From contig NZ_JAVIFT010000005.1 in the NCBI RefSeq assembly GCF_031157355.1, forward strand, positions 214,818-278,817: a DNA stretch of 64,000 nucleotides, given 5' to 3'. Origin of the DNA: Hyphomicrobium sp. LHD-15. Its GTDB lineage: Bacteria > Pseudomonadota > Alphaproteobacteria > Rhizobiales > Hyphomicrobiaceae. Position 1 is the stretch's first letter, and each line of letters begins with the position of its first letter. Of this stretch, positions 53,399-63,371 are shown in pieces. Under the pieces are notes generated by a model, which saw nothing but the letters and a program-made list of their open reading frames with translations, ran no database searches and was not told the origin of the DNA. The translations under genes and the position numbers were made by a program.

Positions 53399-55009
53399 AT
53401 GACCAAGGAACGCCTTTATCTGTTCGATACGACCCTGCGAGACGGCGCGCAGACGACGGGCGTTGACTTCTCGCTTGAGGACAAGCGGCGCATCGCGGCC
53501 CTCCTCGACGACCTGGGTCTCGACTACGTGGAAGGCGGCTATCCCGGCGCCAACGACACCGATTCCGAATTCTTCAAGTCGAAGCCCGCATTCCGCCAGG
53601 CCCGCTTCACGGCTTTCGGCATGATCAAGCGCGCCGGCCGCTCGGTCTCGAACGACCCCGGCCTGCAGGCGCTTCTCACATCCGCCGCCGACAGCATCTG
53701 CCTCGTCGCCAAGTCCTGGGACTATCACGTCCGCGTCGCGCTCGGCATCTCGAACGAGGAAAACCTCAAGGGCATCGACGAAAGCATTCGCGCCGTCGTC
53801 GCCTCCGGCCGCGAGGCGATGCTCGATTGCGAGCACTTCTTCGACGGCTTCAAAGGCAACCGCGACTACGCCCTCGCCGTCGCCAAGACGGCTTATGACG
53901 CCGGCGCCCGCTGGGTCGTGCTGTGCGACACCAACGGCGGAACGCTCCCGCACGAGGTGGAGCGCATCGTCGCCGAAGTCGCGCGCCACGTCCCGGGCAA
54001 GAACCTCGGCATCCACACCCACAACGACACCGACAACGCCGTCGCCAACACGCTGGCCGCCGTGCGCCAGGGCTGCCGCCAGATCCAGGGCACGCTGAAT
54101 GGCCTCGGCGAGCGCTGCGGCAACGCCAACATGACCTCGATCATCCCGACGCTGCTCCTGAAAAAGGACTTCGCCGAGAACTTCGAGACCGGCGTCACAC
54201 CCGAGCGCCTGCGCACGCTGACCCACGCAAGCCGCGTGCTCGACGAGTTGCTGAACCAGGCGCCGAACCGCCACGCGCCCTATGTCGGCGACAGCGCCTT
54301 CGCGACCAAAGCCGGCATCCACGCCTCCGCGATCGTGAAGGATCCCGAGACCTACGAGCACATACCGCCCGAAGCCGTCGGCAACGAGCGCCACCTCTTG
54401 GTCTCGAAGCAGGCCGGCCGCTCGAACGTGCTGGCCTCGCTCGAACGCCTGGGCCTCGCGACCGACAAGGACGACCCGCGCATTCAGTCCCTGCTCGATG
54501 AGGTGAAATCGCGCGAGAGCGCCGGCTACGCCTACGAATCCGCCGACGCCTCCTTCGAGCTGTTGGCGCGCCGCCACCTCGCCGACGTGCCGCATTATTT
54601 CTCCGTCGACAGCTTCCGCGTCATGGTCGAGCGGCGCCACAACGCGTTGGGCGAGCTCGTCACCGTGTCGGAAGCGACGGTGAAGGTGTTCGTCAACGGC
54701 GAGAACGATCCGCTCTGGTCGGCCGGCGAGGGCAACGGCCCGGTCAACGCCCTCGACCGCGCGCTGCGCAAGGACCTAGGCCGCTACCAGAAGCACATCG
54801 AGAGCATCGAGCTGGTCGACTACAAGGTGCGGATCCTGACTGGCGGCACGGAAGCGATCACACGCGTGCTGATCGAAACCTTCGACAACGCAACCGGCGA
54901 GCGGTGGCTGACCGTCGGCGTGTCCCCCAACATCATCGATGCAAGCTTCGAGGCGCTTCTCGATTCCATCAACTACAAGCTCTTGAAAGACGGAGCCACG
55001 GCGGCCTAG
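53399..55009 (+). CDS. cimA: (R)-citramalate synthase
   Basis: The length is 536 residues. The catalytic TIM barrel opens with LFDTTLRDGAQTTGV (metal Asp and catalytic Arg), continues with DCEHFFDGFKGNR and LCDTNGG, and has the IHTHNDTDNAVANTL metal site. The C-terminal regulatory domain (about 400-530) is like LeuA/CimA. It condenses pyruvate with acetyl-CoA to citramalate, an entry to isoleucine by the threonine-independent route. The DxTLRDG-QTTGVDFS start is CimA-type, not LeuA-type. It follows the GNAT gene by 15 bases. Confidence 0.93.
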   Translation: MTKERLYLFDTTLRDGAQTTGVDFSLEDKRRIAALLDDLGLDYVEGGYPGANDTDSEFFKSKPAFRQARFTAFGMIKRAGRSVSNDPGLQALLTSAADSICLVAKSWDYHVRVALGISNEENLKGIDESIRAVVASGREAMLDCEHFFDGFKGNRDYALAVAKTAYDAGARWVVLCDTNGGTLPHEVERIVAEVARHVPGKNLGIHTHNDTDNAVANTLAAVRQGCRQIQGTLNGLGERCGNANMTSIIPTLLLKKDFAENFETGVTPERLRTLTHASRVLDELLNQAPNRHAPYVGDSAFATKAGIHASAIVKDPETYEHIPPEAVGNERHLLVSKQAGRSNVLASLERLGLATDKDDPRIQSLLDEVKSRESAGYAYESADASFELLARRHLADVPHYFSVDSFRVMVERRHNALGELVTVSEATVKVFVNGENDPLWSAGEGNGPVNALDRALRKDLGRYQKHIESIELVDYKVRILTGGTEAITRVLIETFDNATGERWLTVGVSPNIIDASFEALLDSINYKLLKDGATAA

Positions 55010-55134
55010 CTCAGGAAAATTGCCCTACCCTCGCCTCGCCGCCCGTGGTTACGTCGCGCCTCGTCTTTCGAAACGAAGTTCGCGGCCCTCGATCAAGCCA
55101 AGGGAAGCCGCGCAAGCACCGGAGCAACCGCGCC

Positions 55135-55998
55135 ATGCGCGCCAACCCAGCCAGCCGCTTCATCACGCTTGCCCTGGCGTTCGCCGCCGCGGCGCCCGCG
55201 GCCGCCGACGATCTGCCGAGCTACACCACGCCGGGTGCCCCTGCTTCGGGCGCCGAACAAGCGGTCAAGCTAACGGCGCGCGCGGTGACGGAGCGCCTGT
55301 TCAAAGCGCCGGCTGGCACGCGCCCCGATCTGAAGTCTGCCGACCTCAACAGCCTCGATCTCGCCGAGCTCGATTTCAAGGCGGCAGAGCTTGCGGGCTC
55401 CAACCTTTACGCCGCAGATCTGACGAAGGCCCACCTCGCCGGCGCCTCCCTCGTCGGCGCGGTTCTCGACCGCGCGACGCTCACCGCCACCGACTTTTCG
55501 AATGCCGACCTGACCGACGCCCGCATCCTGCGCCCGACCATCTTTACGTCCCTCGAAGTGGCGACCAACGAGGCTCCTAAATTCCGGGGCGCGAAGCTCG
55601 TGCGCATGCGCTCGGACGGCATGTTCGAGCGCGCCGACTTCTCGGGCGCCGACCTGACCGGCGCCGTGCTCGGCCGCTCCGCCGTTCGCGAGCCGGCGGT
55701 CAACTCGCCCGCCAGCCTGTCGAGCGCCAACTTCACGCGTGCGATCCTCAAGGAAGCGAAGTTGCCCGGCACTTCGCTCGCCTACGCCCGTTTCATCGAA
55801 GCCGATCTGCGCGACGCCAACCTGCGCGGCTCCAATCTGACCCGCGCCGATTTCACCGGAGCCGACCTTACCGGCGCCGACCTGACCGGCGCCAACCTCG
55901 ACGAGGCCGATCTGCGCGGTGCCAAGGGCCTCGACAAGGTCACCGGCCTCACCTCCGCCACCAACTACGACCGCGCCCAGCGCGACCCCATCCCCTGA
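55135..55998 (+). CDS. Exported pentapeptide-repeat protein
   Basis: The start at 55135 (MRANPASRFITLALAF) gives a signal peptide ending near AAPAAADD. From about residue 65 the chain is built of A-(D/N)-L-x-x repeats (ADLNSLDLAELDF, SNLYAADLTKAHLAGASL, ADFTGADLTGADLTGANLD), in two blocks separated at about residues 125-165. These fold as a right-handed quadrilateral beta helix. Secreted members may be periplasmic structural or inhibitor proteins. The last 25 residues cap the helix. Partner unknown. Confidence 0.88.
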   Translation: MRANPASRFITLALAFAAAAPAAADDLPSYTTPGAPASGAEQAVKLTARAVTERLFKAPAGTRPDLKSADLNSLDLAELDFKAAELAGSNLYAADLTKAHLAGASLVGAVLDRATLTATDFSNADLTDARILRPTIFTSLEVATNEAPKFRGAKLVRMRSDGMFERADFSGADLTGAVLGRSAVREPAVNSPASLSSANFTRAILKEAKLPGTSLAYARFIEADLRDANLRGSNLTRADFTGADLTGADLTGANLDEADLRGAKGLDKVTGLTSATNYDRAQRDPIP

Positions 55999-56052
55999 TC
56001 ACGGCCCGGCAAGGCCGCGGACCACGATTAAACCCGACTGCCCTCCAACAGT

Positions 56053-56174
56053 GTCATCCTAGGCCCTGTGCCTCGGATCCAGCGGACAACGCACCGCCAC
56101 CTCAAACGGCACGCCCTCCGTCACCGCTTGCGCGCGTGGAAGGCTGGATCCTCGGCATAAAGCCGAGGACGACA
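56053..56174. repeat. Inverted-repeat intergenic element
   Basis: TGTCATCCTAGGCC...CTCGGATCCAGC and GCTGGATCCTCGGC...GAGGACGACA are imperfect inverted arms around a roughly 58-base middle. The second arm contains its own hairpin CTCGGC ATAAA GCCGAG. It is typical of dispersed intergenic palindromes in rhizobia. No gene lies between 55999 and 56304. Confidence 0.6.
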
Positions 56175-56304
56175 GTGGCAGCTCATTGCCCCCACTCCCG
56201 CGTGCCGAATGCCGATTGCCGACATACGGCCTGCCTGCTGCCCGCCACCCTCTGCCTCCGTTCCTGCCTGTTGCCCGCTGCCCGCCGCCCGCCTAAAACA
56301 CGGC

Positions 56305-57531
56305 ATGTCCGACACACTCTCCCTTGCCGCGCTCGCCGACGGCACCATCCTGTCCCCGTTCTCGCGCCTGCGTCAGCTGCTCGACGGCGTCGCGCCCGGG
56401 CACGCGAAGCCGATCGACCTGACACTCGGCGAGCCGCGCGAGACGATGCCGCCGTTCGTCGCCGCCAAGATCGCCGAAGCCGAAGCCCTGTTTGCGAAGT
56501 ACCCGCCCATTCGCGGATCGGATGAGTTGCGCGCCGCCATCGCCGCCTGGATCGGCCGCCGCTTCAATCTCGAAGGCATCGTTGATCCCGCAACCGAGAT
56601 CCTGCCCTGCAACGGCTCCCGCGAAGGGCTGTTCTATGCGGCCTTCCCCGCCGTCGGCCGCAAGCAGAAGCAGGGGCTCGCCGAGCGTCCGGCGATCCTG
56701 ATGTGCAATCCGTTCTATCAGGCCTACCTCGGCGGCGCGTTGGCCGCCGGCGCCGAGCCGGTGTTCCTCGATGCCACCGCCGCCACCGGCCATCTGCCCG
56801 ATCTCGACGCGCTCGAAGCCGACCCGGCCCTGCTCGCGCGCACGGCGGCGCTCTATCTCTGCTCGCCCGCCAATCCGCAGGGCGCCGTCGCCAGCGAGGC
56901 CTACATCGCCCGTGCGCTCGCCCTCGCCCGCACCCACGACTTCATGCTCTTCTTCGACGAATGCTATTCGGAGATCTACAGCGGCGCCCCGCCGCCAGGG
57001 GGGCTCGAAGTTGCAGCCAAAACCCCGGAACGCTTCCGCAACCTCGTCGTGTTCAATTCCCTGTCGAAGCGCTCGAACCTCCCCGGGCTGCGGTCGGGCT
57101 TCTCGGCCGGAGACGGCGGCTTCCTCGCCACCCTGTTCGAGGTTCGGAACCTGATCGGCCCCCAGATGCCGGGCCCCACCCAGCACGCCTCGGCCGCCGT
57201 CTGGGCCGAAGAGCAGCACGTGACCGCCAACCGGCTCGCCTATAGCCGCAAATATGATGTGGCCGATGCCGTCCTCGGCGACCGCTTCGGCTACCGGCGC
57301 CCGGCCGGCGGCTTCTTCCTTTGGCTCGACATGAGTCAAATCGGTGACGGCGCTCACGCCGCACTAACCTTATGGAAACGTTTCGGAGTCAAGGTGATAC
57401 CCGGTGCCTACCTGGCTCAGACCGGACCCGACGGAACCAATCCCGGCGCGAATTACATTCGCGTGGCTTTGGTTCACGACGAAGGAACGATCAGGGAGGC
57501 GCTCGAACGGTTGGTTCATGTATCTGCGTAA
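56305..57531 (+). CDS. dapC: N-succinyldiaminopimelate aminotransferase-like protein (DapC)
   Basis: The start at 56305 (MSDTLSLAALADGTILSPF) gives 408 residues. Fold-type I motifs: DLTLGEPRETMPPF, LCSPANPQGAV, FDECYSEIY, and FNSLSKRSNLPGLRSGF with the PLP lysine. The sequence is of the DapC group that makes N-succinyl-LL-diaminopimelate for lysine and peptidoglycan. It is followed 16 bases later by ftsK on the same strand. Confidence 0.85.
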   Translation: MSDTLSLAALADGTILSPFSRLRQLLDGVAPGHAKPIDLTLGEPRETMPPFVAAKIAEAEALFAKYPPIRGSDELRAAIAAWIGRRFNLEGIVDPATEILPCNGSREGLFYAAFPAVGRKQKQGLAERPAILMCNPFYQAYLGGALAAGAEPVFLDATAATGHLPDLDALEADPALLARTAALYLCSPANPQGAVASEAYIARALALARTHDFMLFFDECYSEIYSGAPPPGGLEVAAKTPERFRNLVVFNSLSKRSNLPGLRSGFSAGDGGFLATLFEVRNLIGPQMPGPTQHASAAVWAEEQHVTANRLAYSRKYDVADAVLGDRFGYRRPAGGFFLWLDMSQIGDGAHAALTLWKRFGVKVIPGAYLAQTGPDGTNPGANYIRVALVHDEGTIREALERLVHVSA

Positions 57532-57546
57532 AAGACGTTCGGCCCC

Positions 57547-60234
57547 ATGCCCTCAGTTGCGTCCGTTAATGGACATGATCGTCAGCGCCTATTGCCGCCC
57601 GCTCTCGAGGCCCGCCTAATCGGCACCCTCGGCCGCGGATGCGGGCTGCTGCTCCTCGCCACCCTGGCCGCCGCTTGGGCCAGCATGGTGACGTGGTCCG
57701 TAACCGACCCTAGCCTCACGCATGTCACCGGCGGTTCCGTCCGCAACGCGCTCGGCGCACCCGGCGCCATCATCGCCGATCTTTTGATCCAGACCCTCGG
57801 CCTCTCGGCTGCCATCGCTCTTTTGCCCCTGATGATCTGGGGCATCGAACTCGTATTCGCAGAGCAGATCACCGGGCTTCGCGCCAAGATCACCTATTAT
57901 CCGTTCGCAGTGCTCGGCATGGCCGGCGCCGTGAGCGCGTTTCCGCTTGCCGCATCCTGGCCGATCTCGCGCGGCTACGGCGGCATCCTGGGCGACGTGC
58001 TGTTTGACGTCACCTCGTCCCTGCTCCGCTTCATCAATTCCGAGACGGCGGCCATCGCAGCCGTGATCCTTCTCGGCGGCCTCGGCCTGTCCGCACTGTT
58101 ACGCACGCTCGGTTTCAGCAACGACGACGTCATGCGCTGGACCCGCCGCCGCCCGACTTACGCGACCCAGTCCGCGCAGCCCGCGTGGGCGGCCGCCGCA
58201 CCCCATCACGAGATCATGCCTCGCCTCGATCAGCCGCGCAGCGGCGGCCTGATGGCGGCCTTCGGCGCTCTGCGTCCCTGGACACTTCGCGCACCAACGT
58301 CACACGACGATTACGGCGCGTCCGAACCGGTACTTCCCGGCATGTTCGCCAACGCGCGCCAACCGTCAGCCGAGCCGCGTCGGCCTGGCTACGGCGCAGC
58401 CCCCTTCGATGCGGATCACGACGCCTTCGACCACGACGCGCCCGAGACTTTCGGGCACGACGAACACGAGACCGACATGGGCGACCCCGCCCTTGAAATC
58501 TCGAGCCGTGCCATCGCCGAGCGCTTTGCCCCGGCCAACGGCCGGCCCATTCCGCGCGAGCCGTCTCCCGCCGATCAGGATCTGCCCCGCATCGTGCGTG
58601 ACGCAGCCGCTGCCCGCGCGCCCGCTCCCGTTCCGGCTGCGAAGCCTCAAGAAGCGCCGCGCCGTCCGAAATCCGGCCTGCTGCGCGCCGTCAAACCGCG
58701 CCGGGCCGACCCCATATTCAAGCGCCCTCAGCCGTCGATGCTGAAGAAGAGCCCGCCATCGAAGGCCGGCAGCGAATTTTCGCAGACGGTTCTGCGCGGC
58801 ACCGCGCGCCTCCTCGAAGACGTGCTTGCTGATTTCGGCGTCAAAGGCGAAGTCCGCGACATCAAGCCCGGCCCCGTCGTCACCTTGTTCGAGCTGGAAC
58901 CCGCGCGCGGTACCAAGGCCACGCGCATCATGGCGCTCGCCGACGACATCGCCCGCTCCATGAGCGCCACCAGCTGCCGCGTCGCCGTGATCCCCGGCCG
59001 CAACGTCATCGGCATCGAGCTGCCCAACAGCCGCCGCGAGATGGTTGGCCTGCGCGAGCTCCTGGAAAGCCCGACATTCGCATCCGCTGACGGCGTGCTG
59101 CCGCTGACCCTCGGCCGCTCCATCGGCGGCGAGCCCGTCATCGCCGATCTCGCGCGCATGCCCCACCTCCTGGTCGCGGGCACCACCGGCTCCGGCAAGT
59201 CCGTCGGCGTCAACGCGATGATTTTGTCGATCCTGTTCCGCCATACGCCGGAGCAGTGCCGCTTCCTGATGATCGACCCGAAGATGCTCGAGCTGTCGAT
59301 CTACGACGGCATCCCCCATCTGCTGACACCCGTCGTCACCGACCCGCAGAAGGCGGTCGGCGCATTGAACTGGGTCGTGGCCGAAATGGAAGAGCGCTAC
59401 AAGCGCATGTCCAAGCTTTCTGTGCGCAACATCGAGGCCTTCAACACCCGCGTCAAAGGCGCGAGCGAGCGCGGCGAGCAGCTCGGCCGCACCGTGCAGA
59501 CCGGCTTCGATCCCGGAACCGGCCAGCCGATCTACGAGCGTGAGGACATGGACCTCGCGCCCATGGCCTACATCGTCGTCGTCGTCGACGAGTTCGCCGA
59601 TCTGATGATCACCGCCGGCAAGGATATCGAAACGGCAGTCCAGCGCTTGGCCCAGAAGGCCCGCGCCGCCGGCATCCACTTGATCATGGCGACGCAACGC
59701 CCGTCGGTCGACATCATCACCGGCACCATCAAGGCGAACTTCCCGACCCGCATCAGCTTCAAGGTGGCGTCCAAGATCGACAGCCGCACCATCCTGAACG
59801 AGCAGGGCGCCGAGCAGCTGCTTGGCCAGGGCGACATGCTCTACACGTCCGGCGCCGGCCAGATGCTGCGCGTCCACGGACCGTTCGTGTCCGACGATGA
59901 AGTCGAGGCGGTCGCCGCGTATCTGCGCACGCAGGGTGCACCCCGCTATATCGAGAGCATCGCGGACGCGCAGGAAGCCTCGTCCGGCGCCCAGCCCGGA
60001 CACGCCGGCGGCGGCGAGGACGGCAACGACAGCCTCTACGATCGCGCCGTCGCCATCGTGCTGCGCGACCGCAAAGCCTCGACGAGCTATGTCCAGCGCC
60101 GCCTTTCGATCGGCTACAACCGCGCCGCCGACCTGATCGAACGGATGGAGCAGGAAGGCCTGATCAGCGCCCCGAACCACACCGGCCGCCGGGACATCCT
60201 GGCAGGCGACGGCCCCGCCCGCCATCAGGCGTAA
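57547..60234 (+). CDS. ftsK: DNA translocase FtsK
   Basis: The length is 895 residues. Four membrane helices lie in the first 185 residues, anchoring it at the division septum. A Pro/Asp/His-rich linker follows (about 195-400), shorter than in enterobacteria. The motor has Walker [11 protein letters not shown] (about 545) and [10 protein letters not shown]. The C-terminal gamma domain (about 825-890, [22 protein letters not shown]) reads KOPS-type DNA sequences. It pumps chromosome ends during division. Confidence 0.95.
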   Translation: MPSVASVNGHDRQRLLPPALEARLIGTLGRGCGLLLLATLAAAWASMVTWSVTDPSLTHVTGGSVRNALGAPGAIIADLLIQTLGLSAAIALLPLMIWGIELVFAEQITGLRAKITYYPFAVLGMAGAVSAFPLAASWPISRGYGGILGDVLFDVTSSLLRFINSETAAIAAVILLGGLGLSALLRTLGFSNDDVMRWTRRRPTYATQSAQPAWAAAAPHHEIMPRLDQPRSGGLMAAFGALRPWTLRAPTSHDDYGASEPVLPGMFANARQPSAEPRRPGYGAAPFDADHDAFDHDAPETFGHDEHETDMGDPALEISSRAIAERFAPANGRPIPREPSPADQDLPRIVRDAAAARAPAPVPAAKPQEAPRRPKSGLLRAVKPRRADPIFKRPQPSMLKKSPPSKAGSEFSQTVLRGTARLLEDVLADFGVKGEVRDIKPGPVVTLFELEPARGTKATRIMALADDIARSMSATSCRVAVIPGRNVIGIELPNSRREMVGLRELLESPTFASADGVLPLTLGRSIGGEPVIADLARMPHLLVAGTTGSGKSVGVNAMILSILFRHTPEQCRFLMIDPKMLELSIYDGIPHLLTPVVTDPQKAVGALNWVVAEMEERYKRMSKLSVRNIEAFNTRVKGASERGEQLGRTVQTGFDPGTGQPIYEREDMDLAPMAYIVVVVDEFADLMITAGKDIETAVQRLAQKARAAGIHLIMATQRPSVDIITGTIKANFPTRISFKVASKIDSRTILNEQGAEQLLGQGDMLYTSGAGQMLRVHGPFVSDDEVEAVAAYLRTQGAPRYIESIADAQEASSGAQPGHAGGGEDGNDSLYDRAVAIVLRDRKASTSYVQRRLSIGYNRAADLIERMEQEGLISAPNHTGRRDILAGDGPARHQA

Positions 60235-60245
60235 GGCTTTTCCCT

Positions 60246-60408
60246 AGACCATGATCGCTTCGGGCCCACGCGCTCCGATCGTCGCGCCCCTTATCGGGCG
60301 CGGCGTGAATCGGCAGTGCAGGAAATGCGCTCCGATCGTCGCGGCCCCTATCGGGCGCGGCGTGAATCGGCAGCGCAGGAAAGGTCCGAAGCGATGAATC
60401 ATCGGTCT
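60246..60408. repeat. Palindromic intergenic repeat, expanded copy with internal tandem duplication
   Basis: The outer ends (AGACCATGATCGCTTCGG ... GGTCCGAAGCG...ATCATCGGTCT) match the simple palindrome at 37131-37181. The loop is replaced by two nearly identical 57-base units (60271-60327 and 60328-60384), each itself containing a CGCGCCCC / GGGCGCGG hairpin. It lies right behind ftsK, where it could stabilise or end the transcript. Confidence 0.75.
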
Positions 60409-60659
60409 CATCAAGAATCTAGAGCGGGATTGCGATCCGAAGAAAAGCAAACCTACCCTAGGTATGGATGTGACAGTCCCCAACGGGGAAAACTGCGCGC
60501 TTCTCCGCATCAAAGCTGGCGTGAGCAGGCTGATCCCGTTAGACCAGGGTCGCCGATCTGACCCTTCCGGCAAATCCGCCAACTTGTGGTCGCATTTGTC
60601 CGGTCAGACAACGAGACGTGCCTTCAAAGCTTCGGAGGCGGGGGCTAGTGAGACGGAAC

Positions 60660-61445
60660 ATGAAGACATTCGAGTTGCTCGCTGCAGCGGGATTCGCGCT
60701 TGCGGCCATGACGATATCCCTGCCTGTGCAGGCGGAGGATACGAAAGCGGCTCAACCCGCCGTCCCAGCTCCCGTGCCCGCCACGCGCCCCGATTCCAAC
60801 ACCACGCCTCCGCCCGCCGATGGAGGCGCCGCGGCCGTCGGCCAAGGCTCCGGCTGGAATGCCGAGGTCGCCACCCCAGGCGGCGGCATCATGCTGAATG
60901 ACGCCCAGACCGACGTCGTCAAGAAGATCAACGGCTACTTCAATAACCTCGGCGATCTGAAGGGCGATTTCGTCCAGACAACTGCCGATAACAAGCGCAT
61001 GAAGGGCAAGTTCATGGTCAAGCGGCCCGGCCGCTTCCGCTTCGATTATGCGCGCCCGTCGCGGCAGATCATCATTTCGGACGGCGAGTATCTCGCCATT
61101 CAGGATCTCGACCTCAACAACGAGGATCGCGTTTCGCTCGATCAGACGCCGTTCCGCCTGCTGCTCCGCAAGGATGTCGACCTGATCCGCGATGCCAAGA
61201 TCGTCGAGGTTCAGGAATCGGACGACCAGATCGTACTCGCCATGCGCGACAAGAGCCCCGACGCTCCGGGCAAGATCAAGCTGTTCCTGTCGACGAAGCC
61301 GGAGCTTGAGCTCAAGGAGTGGCTGACGACCGACGCTCAGGGCCTCGATACCCGCGTCGAGCTGTCGCAGCTCTCGAAAACCGAAACCCTCGACGCCAAG
61401 CTCTTCAAGATCGAGGCCGTGAGCCTGAATAAATTCCATCCCTGA
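60660..61445 (+). CDS. LolA-like outer-membrane lipoprotein carrier protein
   Basis: The start at 60660 gives 261 residues with a signal peptide (FELLAAAGFALAAMTISLPVQAED). A Pro/Ala/Thr-rich spacer of about 55 residues precedes the LolA fold (about 85-255; YFNNLGDLKGDFVQTTAD, GRFRFDYARPSRQIIISDG, IELDTRVELSQ-like end). LolA carries lipoproteins through the periplasm. The spacer is longer than in enterobacterial LolA. It follows ftsK, as lolA often does, behind the palindromic repeat. Confidence 0.85.
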   Translation: MKTFELLAAAGFALAAMTISLPVQAEDTKAAQPAVPAPVPATRPDSNTTPPPADGGAAAVGQGSGWNAEVATPGGGIMLNDAQTDVVKKINGYFNNLGDLKGDFVQTTADNKRMKGKFMVKRPGRFRFDYARPSRQIIISDGEYLAIQDLDLNNEDRVSLDQTPFRLLLRKDVDLIRDAKIVEVQESDDQIVLAMRDKSPDAPGKIKLFLSTKPELELKEWLTTDAQGLDTRVELSQLSKTETLDAKLFKIEAVSLNKFHP

Positions 61446-61962
61446 ACGATGTCGAATTGATATTGAGGGCGAAAGCCCTTGCGCTTTCGCCTGCGCCGCC
61501 TAAATAGGCAGTGGACGGAAGCGCTTAAAACAAAGGCATTTTTGGCGCTTTCTTAAGGCCGACTCGCGGCCTTCTTGGGGATATCGGGCAAAAGTCAATC
61601 ACGTTTTCGTGATATCTCTCGCTCCCCCCTATTGAAAGCTAGCGTGTTGCGCTTATGTCATTGTCAGTCAGGCGATGCCATATACATCGGTAGCTCCCCC
61701 CGTCTAACCGAGGCAATCGTCTGGAACGCCGGCTTCCCTCCCGGCGTTGCGCGCGAGAGCGCTAACACGCCCAGCCCCGCCCCCCGGGGTTGGGCGTTCT
61801 CGTTTCTGGGCGCGCTTTCTCTTTTGTTGCGGCCCTCGTTCCCAACATGAACGCCCGCTGAAGGCACCATTCAGTCCCGGTTCAAAGCCGTCCCGCTATC
61901 AGTTGCTTCATCGAACACCGGCATCGCGCCGGATACGAATGAAACACAACTGGAGACGGAAC
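61446..61962. other. Gene-free stretch with hairpins
   Basis: Contains GGCGAAAGC/GCGCTTTCGCC (about 61469-61491), AACGCCGG/CCGGCGTT (61725-61748) and CGCCCAGCCCCG/CGGGGTTGGGCG (61768-61796, followed by TTCTCGTTTC). GGAAC with CGTT 17 bases later (61723-61748) matches the consensus of the general-stress sigma factor EcfG but coincides with one of the hairpins. No protein-coding gene is credible. A small RNA ending near 61800 is possible. Confidence 0.35.
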
Positions 61963-62295
61963 ATGATCCGCATCACTTCGATCGCCCTCGCAGCTCTCAT
62001 TGCGGTCCCGGCGATTGCCTCGGCCCACACGATCGAAGATCGCAAAGCGATCCAGGCCTACAAGATCGAGCAGGGTCGCAAGGACGGCTCCATCACCTGG
62101 CGCGAAGGCATCAAGCTGCGCGGCGAGCAGCGCAAGATCGAACGCACGGAAACCCAGATGAAGGACAAGGGCTACCTGAGCAAGCGCGACCGCCGCGAGC
62201 TGAGCCAGATGCAGAACAAGGCCGCCAAGCACATCTATGCCGAAAAGCATGATCGCTGGCACCGCGCCTGGTTCCTCCCGCGCGTTGGTCGCTAA
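61963..62295 (+). CDS. Small secreted basic protein (110 aa)
   Basis: The start at 61963 has GGAG eight bases upstream; an ATG at 61939 is less likely. A signal peptide (MIRITSIALAALIAVPAIASA) leads to a mature part that is one long charged helix region (IEQGRKDGSITWREGIKLRGEQRKIERTE ending KHIYAEKHD), Lys/Arg/Glu-rich. Function unknown. It is the first of three consecutive small exported proteins. Confidence 0.8.
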   Translation: MIRITSIALAALIAVPAIASAHTIEDRKAIQAYKIEQGRKDGSITWREGIKLRGEQRKIERTETQMKDKGYLSKRDRRELSQMQNKAAKHIYAEKHDRWHRAWFLPRVGR

Positions 62296-62325
62296 TCAAC
62301 ACGAATGCGATCCTGAGGTCGTCCG

Positions 62326-62658
62326 ATGATCCGTTCTGCTCAATCCCTGCTGCCGGCTTCGGCCCTGATGCTCGCCGCGACAACGAGCGCGGCGAGCGCC
62401 GGCTGCCACCTGGTGGATTGCGTCGAAAACGTCTTCGTGACGCCGCAACAGCTGAAGACCAAAAGTTGCGAGGATCTCTGGATCCTTCGCAACTCGATCT
62501 GGAAAGATGCGGGGTATTGCTTCAAGACCCCGCGCGCCATCAAAGCCTTCGGCACGCAGGGCTGCCTGCATACCGACCAATCCGCCGTGCCCCTCAATGA
62601 GTATCAGCGACGCAACGCCGAAACGCTTCTTTCGGTAGAGACAGAAAAAGGCTGCTGA
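62326..62658 (+). CDS. Small secreted YARHG-domain protein (110 aa)
   Basis: A signal peptide (SLLPASALMLAATTSAASA) is followed by a Cys-rich mature part. The stretch SCEDLWILRNSIWKDAGYC, FKTPRAIKAFG and CLHTDQSAVPLNEYQRRNAETL fits the YARHG domain, a small extracellular fold of unknown role, often in surface or peptidoglycan-binding proteins. Six Cys suggest disulfides. Confidence 0.8.
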   Translation: MIRSAQSLLPASALMLAATTSAASAGCHLVDCVENVFVTPQQLKTKSCEDLWILRNSIWKDAGYCFKTPRAIKAFGTQGCLHTDQSAVPLNEYQRRNAETLLSVETEKGC

Positions 62659-62697
62659 CGACGCGTTTCCGACAGAAACGAACGGAGATGATCCGAG

Positions 62698-62763
62698 ATG
62701 TTTTGTCCGATGAATGCGACCAGCCAAGAACCTCTCGCCAGTTGCGCCCGCTCCTCCCGATGA
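62698..62763 (+). CDS. Possible leader peptide (21 aa)
   Basis: ATG at 62698 has GGAG upstream; the product MFCPMNATSQEPLASCARSS ends with R. Its stop codon overlaps the first base of the terminator hairpin at 62761. The arrangement recalls a translated leader with attenuation, but no gene follows within 160 bases, so it may be an ordinary 3' region of the YARHG transcript. Confidence 0.3.
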   Translation: MFCPMNATSQEPLASCARSSR

Positions 62764-62791
62764 GCCGATCTCCCGATCGGCTCATTTTTTT
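62761..62791 (+). terminator. Rho-independent terminator
   Basis: TGAGCCGAT and ATCGGCTCA form a perfect 9-bp stem with a 6-base loop, followed by seven T. It ends the transcript of the two small secreted-protein genes at 61963-62658. Confidence 0.9.
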
Positions 62792-62952
62792 ATGCGCGCC
62801 CGATCGCGTTGATCAGGATGGAAACGCCACCCCGCGAGATGAACGCAGAATGACCGGAGCATTCAGAGCGGGTTCAAGGGGCCGAGCGCATCATCTCCTC
62901 AACGCTGGACAAACCGACGTGGGGTCGGCCAGCCGCAATAGGGAGACGCAAT

Positions 62953-63267
62953 ATGTTGAACACCAAGCTTCTGAAAGGCGCGCTCGCTGCCGTTGCCGCG
63001 CTCGTCGTCGTTTCGCCGGCACTCGCTGGCCCGGCCGTACCGATGAAGTTCGATCAATCGAAGGTCGAACTCGTCCGCTCGGACCGCGGCTACAATAGAG
63101 ATCGTTACTACGGCAACGATCACTACAAGCCCTCGCCTTACGCCTGGAAGCACAAGAAGCGGCATTTCTTCGGTTGGCGTAAGCATCGTCATTGGGGCCC
63201 GAGCTACGGCTATGGATACGGGTACGGATACGATCGTCCCCATCACCACCATCGCGACTGGCGCTAA
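62953..63267 (+). CDS. Small secreted Gly/Tyr/His-rich protein (104 aa)
   Basis: The signal peptide (LLKGALAAVAALVVVSPALA) is followed by a short strand segment and a low-complexity tail with YGYGYGYGYD and RPHHHHRDWR. Such His/Tyr-rich exported proteins may bind metals or the cell surface; this is inference. GGGAGACGC lies before the ATG. It has its own strong terminator. Confidence 0.8.
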   Translation: MLNTKLLKGALAAVAALVVVSPALAGPAVPMKFDQSKVELVRSDRGYNRDRYYGNDHYKPSPYAWKHKKRHFFGWRKHRHWGPSYGYGYGYGYDRPHHHHRDWR

Positions 63268-63296
63268 GCCGATCCGAACGTAAATCCTCCCCCTCT

Positions 63297-63325
63297 GGCC
63301 CGGCCTCAGCGCCGGGCCTTTTTTT
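63297..63325 (+). terminator. Rho-independent terminator
   Basis: GGCCCGGC and GCCGGGCC form a perfect 8-bp stem with loop CTCAGC, followed by seven T. It ends the secreted-protein transcript just before the thiamine riboswitch. Confidence 0.92.
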
Positions 63326-63371
63326 GTGCGCGATTTGCCCTTGCGCCGCGCGGGAGAAAATCCGAAGCTCC

